Origin: Parafilimonas sp.
GTDB lineage: Bacteria > Bacteroidota > Bacteroidia > Chitinophagales > Chitinophagaceae
Direction of reading: 5' to 3'
DNA: 6,164 nt
NCBI GenBank assembly: GCA_023251275.1
Contig: JAHEZC010000173.1
Span: forward strand, 1-6,164
A program made the translations under genes and the position numbers. Each line of letters starts with the position of its first letter. Position 1 is the stretch's first letter. Of the stretch, positions 1 through 4,825 are shown piece by piece. Below the pieces are notes generated by a model. It worked only from the letters and a program-made list of their open reading frames with translations, was not told the origin of the DNA and did no database searches.

Positions 1-136
1 CAGGCGACCAAATATTTCTTTAAAAGTTTTCAATAAAAAATAAGTTTGAATAATGATTATTGATTATCTGTTTCTGTGAATCTTAAATAAGTTTGCAAAC
101 AATCTGGCATGTGATACTTCTGTTCTAATTGGCATC

Positions 137-808
137 TCATAATGTCCAGTCAATCGGTTCAATCCCCTGCTTCATAAGTATTTCATTTGCTTTGCTGAAG
201 TGACGGCAGCCGAAAAATCCTTTATCTGCACTGAACGGGGATGGGTGTGCAGCCTTTAATACATAATGCTTTGTTTCATCAATCAATACCTGCTTGTCCT
301 GTGCAAATTTTCCCCATAATAAAAATACAATACCAGTCTTCTGCGAAGATATTTTTTTTATTACTGCATCTGTAAAATCCATCCATCCGATTTTGGAATG
401 ACTGGCTGGCTCATTAGCTCTTACCGTAAGTACGGCATTCAACAGCAATACACCCTGCAACGCCCATTTGGTGAGGTTACCGGTATTTGGCATTGGCATG
501 CCTGTATCTGTATTAAGTTCCTTATAAATATTAATAAGCGACGGGGGAGGAGGTATTCCATCCGGAACTGAAAAACATAATCCATGCGCCTGCCCGGGCC
601 CGTGATAAGGATCCTGGCCAAGCATCACTGCTTTCACTTTTTCAAAAGGAGTTTTTTCAAATGCATTGAAGATGAGTGATCCGGGCGGATAAATAATTTT
701 CCCCTGTGTCTTTTCAGTTTTTAAAAAAAAGACAATCTGCTGAAAATAAGGTTTGCTGAATTCAGCCTGCAGCACTTCTTTCCAGCCGGCTTCTATCTTT
801 ACATCCAT
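137..808 (-). CDS. ung: Uracil-DNA glycosylase, family 1 (Ung)
   Basis: This enzyme removes uracil from DNA, from cytosine deamination or dUMP misincorporation, and starts base-excision repair in the cytoplasm. The 223-residue length is normal for bacterial family 1 enzymes. Visible motifs are the water-activating loop GQDPYHG (residues 64-70, catalytic Asp66), the uracil-stacking Phe79 in GLCFSV, the uracil-reading Asn124 in LLLNAVLTVR, and the minor-groove loop HPSPFS (188-193, catalytic His188), followed by GFFGCRHFSKAN. The position after HPSP, leucine in the E. coli and human enzymes, is Phe192 here. The ATG at 808 gives a normal N-terminus, and no Shine-Dalgarno sequence precedes it. 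A TTAGTTTG about 19 bases upstream matches 7 of 8 positions of the Bacteroidota -7 box TAnnTTTG, but I see no -33 partner. The gene diverges from the tRNA gene across about 100 bp. Confidence 0.97.
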   Translation of the reverse strand: MDVKIEAGWKEVLQAEFSKPYFQQIVFFLKTEKTQGKIIYPPGSLIFNAFEKTPFEKVKAVMLGQDPYHGPGQAHGLCFSVPDGIPPPPSLINIYKELNTDTGMPMPNTGNLTKWALQGVLLLNAVLTVRANEPASHSKIGWMDFTDAVIKKISSQKTGIVFLLWGKFAQDKQVLIDETKHYVLKAAHPSPFSADKGFFGCRHFSKANEILMKQGIEPIDWTL

Positions 809-911
809 CGGTGATTTGGTTTGGCTGCAAACTAATTAAAAATTATTTTTGCCGCTATTCTTTATAAGCAGGCAGGAATCAGGAGCAGTAAGGAATTTGT
901 AAAAAATAAAT

Positions 912-985
912 GGTCCGGTAGCTCAGTTGAATAGAGCAGCAGCCTTCTAAGCTGCGGGTCACAGGTTTGAATCCTGTCCGGATCA
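912..985 (+). tRNA. tRNA-Arg (anticodon UCU)
   Basis: A complete 74-nt cloverleaf can be folded by eye. The acceptor stem is 912-918 with 978-984 (one G-U pair), the D stem 921-924 with 934-937, the anticodon stem 939-943 with 951-955, and the T stem 961-965 with 973-977. The anticodon loop CTTCTAA (944-950) places TCT at 946-948, so it should read AGA and AGG. The discriminator is A985. The next bases are CAG, so CCA is not encoded and must be added by tRNA nucleotidyltransferase. The D loop AGTTGAATA has A at position 19 (base 930), and the T loop TTTGAAT has T at position 56 (base 968). These replace the usual G19 and C56 in a way that keeps the tertiary pair. It is the only plus-strand gene in the window. 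Confidence 0.96.
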
Positions 986-1013
986 CAGTAATGCTTTCGG
1001 TTGGAAACAGAAG

Positions 1014-1048
1014 CTCACCATTCAATTGATTGTGAGAGTTTTATTTTT
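1014..1048 (+). terminator. Possible intrinsic terminator after tRNA-Arg
   Basis: CTCAC (1014-1018) and GTGAG (1032-1036) can pair, with further A-T/T-A pairs inside one mismatch, around a loop containing TTCAATTGA. Two bases later comes the T-rich tract TTTTATTTTT (1039-1048). The layout suits termination of the tRNA transcript about 30-60 bases past its end. The stem is short and the T tract is interrupted, so the call is tentative. On the minus strand the same hairpin lacks a good T tract. Confidence 0.42.
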
Positions 1049-1095
1049 CGGTTTGTCGCGGTTTTACTGTGTTTTTCCTGCATTAAAATATTTCT

Positions 1096-1746
1096 TTAAT
1101 CCCGTATTAAGTGACTGTCAAAGCCTGCTGCTATAAGTTGCCCGTAAGCCTGCCAAACATCTGCAGGAATTTCCTGTAAAATCTGGAAACCTTTTGCCGG
1201 ATAAAACTTTATCCGTTGAAGATCACCAACCATAATGTTGATCACTCTTTCAATTGGTATTTCTTCAGTCGGATATGCTTCGAAAGAAATTTGCGGAGAG
1301 GTAACGATCAATTTTTTATCGGGCCAGTGTTTCCTGAATGTGGCATAGCTTCTTCTTTCCATATAAGGCTTTTGCACAACGATAAAGGATTGAGGATCAA
1401 GGTTTTTTTGTGTAAGCAGTTGTTGTGTGAAAAGAATATTTTCACCGGTATTTGTTGATTTGTTTTCAATCAGAATTGCTTCAGCAGAAACTCCCATGCT
1501 TATAGCTATCGCAGCAAATTGATCAGCTTCTGTTTCCGTCCACAGCTCTTTTGTAAAGTTACCCAGGCCGCCGGAAAAAATAATCATTGGCGCCCATCCC
1601 TCAAAATACAATTGAGCCGCACGTTCAGCAACCCGGAGGTCATGACTGCCTAAAACAAAAATGCAATCTGCTTTTTCAAGTGCGTGATGCATGTGATGAT
1701 AGTCCCAGAGTTTCTTTGCTGATTCAAGCGTTGTATTGTTGATCAT
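1096..1746 (-). CDS. YdcF-like DUF218 family protein
   Basis: This is a soluble 216-residue protein of the DUF218 (YdcF/SanA/ElyC) family. Domain features in order: a first strand ending VLGSHD (about residues 31-36), IIFSGGLGN (55-63), an acidic helix ETEADQFA, the family hallmark ENKSTNTGEN (94-103), and QKPYMERRSYATFRK (125-139). The C-terminal stretch GDLQRI...PADVWQAY also resembles E. coli YdcF. That protein is reported to bind S-adenosylmethionine, but its cellular role is unsettled. There is no signal peptide or membrane segment, unlike SanA and ElyC, which are membrane-anchored. A GTG at 1755 would add three residues; I chose the ATG at 1746 because neither has a Shine-Dalgarno sequence and ATG is commoner. 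It lies 78 bp downstream of the hydrolase gene on the same strand and may be co-transcribed with it. Confidence 0.9.
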   Translation of the reverse strand: MINNTTLESAKKLWDYHHMHHALEKADCIFVLGSHDLRVAERAAQLYFEGWAPMIIFSGGLGNFTKELWTETEADQFAAIAISMGVSAEAILIENKSTNTGENILFTQQLLTQKNLDPQSFIVVQKPYMERRSYATFRKHWPDKKLIVTSPQISFEAYPTEEIPIERVINIMVGDLQRIKFYPAKGFQILQEIPADVWQAYGQLIAAGFDSHLIRD

Positions 1747-1768
1747 AAGAAGCACAAAATACAGGATG

Positions 1769-1787
1769 AAAAATCATTGAAAATGAT
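1769..1787 (-). terminator. Weak AT-rich hairpin between hydrolase and ydcF-like genes
   Basis: Read on the minus strand, ATCATT-ttc-AATGAT is a perfect 6-bp inverted repeat with a 3-base loop (1787-1773), running directly into a short T tract (to 1769). It lies about 40 bases after the hydrolase stop, as expected for an intrinsic or attenuating terminator. The stem has only two G-C pairs, so its strength is doubtful. It could instead be a protein-binding site upstream of the ydcF-like gene. Confidence 0.33.
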
Positions 1788-1824
1788 CAGACAAAATTTG
1801 TAAGGATTTCAAATAGTTTATTTT

Positions 1825-2484
1825 TTACCGCTTAATAATTCTTTCGATCCAGTCTTTTGTTTTATCTGTGAGTATCTGGGTGGTGTTTTGTTTTCCTGCT
1901 TTAAATCCATGATCCGCTTTTTCAATTTTTACGAGTTCAGCAAGGGGAAGCGATGCACATACAGACTCGATCAAATTCAAGGTGGCAAGTTCATCTCTTG
2001 TTCCCTGCAAAAATAACATCGGCGCCGTCACATCTTTTAAATGCGCTGCTCTTTCAACAGATGGTTTGCCCGGCGGATGCAAGGGAAAACCATAAAAAAT
2101 AATTCCCCTGGCTTTGGTATCGTGGTGCGTTGACAGATACTGTGAACTCATTCTGCCACCGAAAGATTTACCCGAAACAAAAAGAGGAAGCCCGGGAAAT
2201 AATTCATGCGCTTTTAACATGGCAGCTTCAATTGTTTGATGGGCGACAGCAGGGTTATCGGGCCTTCCTTTTTTATTTTCTGTAAATGGAAAGTTGAAGC
2301 GAAATGTGGCAATGCCTGCTTCTGCAAGTGAATTTGCAAGTGTGATCATGAAAGAATGATTCATGCCTGCACCTGCTCCATGTGCAAGCGTCATGATACA
2401 CCTGCTTTTTTCTGAAAAAATATACTCCGCAGAAACGTTACCAATCGAATCAGAAATCTTTAGAGATAGAGATTGAATTTTCAT
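1825..2484 (-). CDS. Small alpha/beta hydrolase, KANL3/TEX30-like
   Basis: This is a compact 219-residue alpha/beta-hydrolase with no signal peptide, so it is probably cytoplasmic. The features follow the fold order: the oxyanion-region motif LAHGAGAGMNH (33-43), the strand FRFNFPF (61-67), the nucleophile elbow GKSFGG (105-110, Ser107), the acid turn QGTRDE (160-165, Asp164) and the histidine loop ADHGF (190-194, His192). The HGAGAG start and GKSFGG elbow are typical of the KANL3/TEX30 (dienelactone-hydrolase-like) group. No substrate has been settled for most bacterial members and none can be read from the sequence. All three catalytic residues are present, so it should be active. The ATG at 2484 is the clear start, with no Shine-Dalgarno sequence. 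The gene begins 44 bp after the stop of the repeat protein and may be co-transcribed with it or use the candidate promoter in that gap. Confidence 0.92.
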   Translation of the reverse strand: MKIQSLSLKISDSIGNVSAEYIFSEKSRCIMTLAHGAGAGMNHSFMITLANSLAEAGIATFRFNFPFTENKKGRPDNPAVAHQTIEAAMLKAHELFPGLPLFVSGKSFGGRMSSQYLSTHHDTKARGIIFYGFPLHPPGKPSVERAAHLKDVTAPMLFLQGTRDELATLNLIESVCASLPLAELVKIEKADHGFKAGKQNTTQILTDKTKDWIERIIKR

Positions 2485-2508
2485 TTATTTAATTACAATT
2501 TAGCAGGA

Positions 2509-2536
2509 TAAAGATAAGCATGACGAAGCTACTCAA
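2509..2536 (-). promoter_or_regulatory. Candidate Bacteroidota-type promoter of the hydrolase gene
   Basis: On the minus strand, TTG (2536-2534), 17 bases and TATCTTTA (2516-2509) approximate the Bacteroidota promoter pattern TTG-N17-23-TAnnTTTG, missing only the final G of the -7 box. The hydrolase ATG would lie about 20-25 bases past the start point, a sensible leader. The -33 element overlaps the end of the upstream gene. Such short patterns occur often by chance in AT-rich DNA. Confidence 0.28.
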
Positions 2537-3212
2537 TTATATATGTAATACCGTTAATTGCCTGTCGCCGGTTACCCGATTTTAATCCGCCGGAAAGTCG
2601 CAAATCGAATGATGTGTACCAGGTGTAATTATATGCACCGATACTTTTCAATTTACCTCTCAGTGATATATCATCAAAATTGGAATAGTAAGTAATGGAA
2701 GTGTTTCCAACCGATTTCAATTTACCTTTAAATGCCTCATTATCTATCGAACTAAAATAAGTAATTGTATTAGAGCCAATAGTCTTTATTTTTCCTGCGA
2801 TTAAATCATCGCTGAATTTTCTGTAATACTCAAAAAAAAGGCTGCCTGCAGATCTGATTTTCCCGATATTTTCAGGATAATCGGTTGAAGGATAATAAAC
2901 AAAATAACATGTGCCGATACTTTTTATTTTACCCCTGAAAGCCGGGTCAGATTCATTTGGGTAATATTCCACTCTACCCAGATAAGGTCGTAATTTCCGC
3001 GCGAAAAAATTTCTGTTATAAAGCGAGGATTCTTCCGTCCCAAATTCAATTATATTACCATCCTCAGAAATCCTTATCAAAATTCTTTCATTCGTCAATA
3101 ACGAAAACCAGGAAAAGACTGAGCCCCCGGAAAAAGTCGCCTGGCTTAATTGCTGGGAATGACTGTAATAAGACAGCAGGGTGAATATTATAACCAAATA
3201 TTTTTTTTCCAT
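2529..3212 (-). CDS. Exported repeat protein of unknown function
   Basis: I do not recognise a named family for this 227-residue protein. Residues 1-19 look like a Sec signal peptide: lysines at 3-4, the hydrophobic run YLVIIFTLL, then a polar SYYSHSQQ with a likely cleavage site. The mature part starts with a short strand-rich section (RILIRIS, DGNIIEFG). From residue 94 it consists of five clear 23-residue repeats, preceded by a degenerate one (71-93) and followed by a partial, altered copy ending in ITYII. Each repeat starts G-K-[IL]-[KR]-[ST] and has an aromatic pair at positions 13-14. No lipobox, cell-wall anchor or recognisable type IX secretion C-terminal domain is visible, so a periplasmic or surface location is inferred. 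The ATG at 3212 is fixed by the signal peptide. A 335-bp spacer separates it from the upstream transporter genes. Confidence 0.85.
   Translation of the reverse strand: MEKKYLVIIFTLLSYYSHSQQLSQATFSGGSVFSWFSLLTNERILIRISEDGNIIEFGTEESSLYNRNFFARKLRPYLGRVEYYPNESDPAFRGKIKSIGTCYFVYYPSTDYPENIGKIRSAGSLFFEYYRKFSDDLIAGKIKTIGSNTITYFSSIDNEAFKGKLKSVGNTSITYYSNFDDISLRGKLKSIGAYNYTWYTSFDLRLSGGLKSGNRRQAINGITYIIE
2589..2933 (-). repeat. Five tandem 69-bp units encoding 23-residue repeats
   Basis: The units encode residues 94-116, 117-139, 140-162, 163-185 and 186-208 of the exported protein. Each starts with GKIK, GKIR or GKLK (K at position 2 in all), with G at position 7 and an aromatic pair at positions 13-14 (YY, YY, YF, YY, WY). 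Another YY at 83-84 lies exactly 23 residues before the first of these pairs, showing an older, degenerate copy. The units have diverged in sequence but not in length, which suggests selection for a regular structure rather than recent duplication. Confidence 0.88.
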
Positions 3213-3456
3213 ACGCCTGTTTTGGAAGCAACTGTCTATCTATTCAGAGAAGTTTGGCTGCCATTCTACTTCTGCAAAAGTCAAGTAATATATAGCAAAT
3301 TCATCCAGTATATTGTAACTTTTACATTTAATATTCTGCTTTTGCAACAGGATAAAAATAAAATTTTGCGGGCTATTTCAACTTTTGTTTTTCAAACGTC
3401 TATGTACAAACCATTCTCATTAGCATAAATATTCCCGCATCTTAATACACACCTGC

Positions 3457-3478
3457 ATAAAACAAATTGTGAATTTGT
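3457..3478 (-). terminator. Palindrome with short T tract, possible terminator of the transporter operon
   Basis: Read on the minus strand, ACAAATT-cac-AATTTGT is a perfect 7-bp inverted repeat with a 3-base loop (3478-3462), running into TTTTAT (to 3457). It lies about 70 bases after the antiporter stop codon. The stem has one G-C pair and would be weak, so an operator-type protein-binding site is an equally good reading. Confidence 0.35.
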
Positions 3479-3523
3479 CCCGCAAGGATTTGATATTGGC
3501 AGCGGTGATTTATATTTTATGCT

Positions 3524-3546
3524 CCTGTTTTCACTGTGAATGCAGG
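3524..3546. repeat. Inverted repeat immediately after the antiporter stop
   Basis: On the plus strand CCTG-tt-TTCA-ctg-TGAA-tg-CAGG forms two 4-bp stems separated by a small internal loop. It starts one base past the antiporter stop codon. No T tract follows on the minus strand, so it is not a classical terminator; it could protect the 3' end of the message or be chance. Confidence 0.4.
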
Positions 3547-3547
3547 T

Positions 3548-4825
3548 TCAAAAAATCATATCCTGTAAAATAAATACACCTGCCCCTGATAAATATCCCA
3601 ATAAGGCCAGCCAGGTTATTTTTTTCAAATACCAGAAAAATTCGATCTTCTCAAGTCCCATCGCTGCCACACCTGCCGCTGATCCGATTATCAGGCTGCT
3701 GCCTCCCGTTCCTGCACAATACGCAAGGAACTTCCAGAAATAATGATCAGTGGGAAACAATTCCATACTGTACATACCCTGCGCTGCAGCCACAAGCGGT
3801 ACATTATCTACTACTGCGGAAAGCAGCCCTATACAAATTGTGATCATGTTTATATTCCCGATCTTTTCATCCATCCACACAGCGGCAGTTGTAAGAATAC
3901 CTGTTGCCTGCAAAGCAGCGATGCTTACGAGGATGCCAAGGAAAAAAAGCACACTGGGGGTATCTACTTTGCGTAAGGCATGGTTAACTGATAACAATCC
4001 CTTTTCTTCTTCATCTTTACCGCTGTGTATAATTTCAGTTATGATCCACATTAAACCCAAGCCCAATAAGATTCCCATATACGGAGGCAAATGTGTAATT
4101 GTTTTAAACACAGGGACAAATAACAAACACCCAATGCCTAACCAGAAAACAGTATTTCTTTCCCTGCTGCTTGTGGTGAAGTTGAAGTTTTTTTCGACTG
4201 ATTTCGTTTTTTCGATTGTCCCGTTTAATTGGTAACTGACGATGGCAGCGGGCAACAACAGGCAGACAAGGCTTGGAATGATTGTTTGTATAATGATACT
4301 GCCGGTAGTTATCTGCCCGCCTATCCAAAGCATCGTTGTTGTTACATCCCCTATCGGCGACCAGGCGCCGCCGGCATTTGCGGCAATGACAACCAATCCG
4401 GCAAATAATAACCTTTCTTCTTTCTTTGTGATCAGTTTGCGAAGCAGCGAAATCATTACAATAGTAGTGGTAAGATTGTCCAAAACTGCTGAAAGAATGA
4501 AAGTAATAAATGCTACTAACCAAACCAGCTTTTTTTTGCTGCTGGTTTGAATACGCTGTGTAATGATTTCAAATCCATCATGTGCATCAATTAGCTCCAC
4601 AATAGTCATGGCGCCGAGTAAAAAAAACAGGATGCCTGCTACATCACCCAAATGTTCTGTAAGGAATTCGACAGGTATATGTTTGTCGGCGGAGAATACT
4701 GCATAGAGCGTCCAGCAGAGGACACCGGTAATCAGGGCTGACGCAGCCTTATTCACCCTTATTGGATGTTCAAGTGCAATAGCTGCATAACCCAGGATAA
4801 AAATAATTGCTATAAAAGTAGTCAT
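3548..4825 (-). CDS. nhaD: NhaD-type Na+/H+ antiporter
   Basis: This inner-membrane protein of the NhaD family (ArsB/NhaD, ion transporter superfamily) is expected to exchange cytoplasmic Na+ (or Li+) for external H+. At 425 residues it is about family length, with around a dozen hydrophobic segments. Hallmarks are SAVLDNLTTTIVM (112-124), AGGAWSPIGDVTTTMLW (151-167), and the second-half counterpart SAVVDNVPLVAAA (336-348) followed by TGGSSLIIGSAAG (373-385). The paired S-A-V-x-D-N motifs, with Asp116 and Asp340, fit the inverted two-repeat architecture and are the likely ion-handling sites. A cytoplasmic loop rich in charge (203-223, near EKTKSVEKN) divides the halves. The ATG overlaps the SulP stop as ATGA, so translation is probably coupled and the two proteins made together. 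The family assignment is firm; the ion preference is inferred. Confidence 0.93.
   Translation of the reverse strand: MTTFIAIIFILGYAAIALEHPIRVNKAASALITGVLCWTLYAVFSADKHIPVEFLTEHLGDVAGILFFLLGAMTIVELIDAHDGFEIITQRIQTSSKKKLVWLVAFITFILSAVLDNLTTTIVMISLLRKLITKKEERLLFAGLVVIAANAGGAWSPIGDVTTTMLWIGGQITTGSIIIQTIIPSLVCLLLPAAIVSYQLNGTIEKTKSVEKNFNFTTSSRERNTVFWLGIGCLLFVPVFKTITHLPPYMGILLGLGLMWIITEIIHSGKDEEEKGLLSVNHALRKVDTPSVLFFLGILVSIAALQATGILTTAAVWMDEKIGNINMITICIGLLSAVVDNVPLVAAAQGMYSMELFPTDHYFWKFLAYCAGTGGSSLIIGSAAGVAAMGLEKIEFFWYLKKITWLALLGYLSGAGVFILQDMIF
4822..4825 (-). other. ATGA stop-start overlap between sulP and nhaD
   Basis: The last codon of the SulP frame (TGA, 4824-4822) and the first codon of nhaD (ATG, 4825-4823) share two bases. 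With no Shine-Dalgarno sequence upstream, nhaD translation probably depends on ribosomes finishing sulP, which would hold the two products at a related dose. Confidence 0.85.

Larger units (their letters stand above)
3213..3547. other. 335-bp gene-free spacer with inverted repeats
   Basis: This AT-rich spacer separates the antiporter stop from the repeat-protein start. I see no convincing gene: the plus-strand reading frame across it overlaps the repeat-protein gene and has no protein-like features. It contains a hairpin just after the antiporter stop (3524-3546), a 17-base palindrome (3462-3478), and a separated inverted repeat TGCAAAAG/CTTTTGCA (3273-3280 and 3339-3346). The repeat-protein promoter should lie here, but no good TTG-N17-23-TAnnTTTG match was found. 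GACTTTTG, ending about 65 bases before the ATG, is the closest -7-like box. Confidence 0.6.

Noticed and set aside
39..100. Repeated AATAAGTTTG (39-48 and 86-95), AATAATgATTATT (49-61) and the palindrome GTTTGCAAAC (91-100) past the end of ung
   Set aside because: The elements are short in AT-rich DNA, lack a clear T tract for a minus-strand terminator, and have no gene context visible to the left.
912..985. tRNA gene as an integration site for a mobile element
   Set aside because: tRNA-Arg genes are frequent attachment sites, but there is no integrase gene and no second copy of the tRNA 3' end in the window.
1744..1764. TATTTTG just before the ydcF-like ATG as a promoter for a leaderless message
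   Set aside because: It is one base short of the TAnnTTTG box and has no -33 partner at the right distance.
3150..3428. 92-residue plus-strand frame across the start of the repeat-protein gene and the spacer
   Set aside because: It overlaps the signal-peptide coding region of a convincing gene and has a low-complexity translation with no family features.
3750..4235. 161-residue plus-strand open frame opposite nhaD
   Set aside because: It is a shadow of nhaD, with no recognisable motif or start signal.
4104..4523. 139-residue minus-strand frame inside nhaD
   Set aside because: It is a shifted frame of nhaD, whose true frame carries the family motifs continuously, so there is no frameshift.
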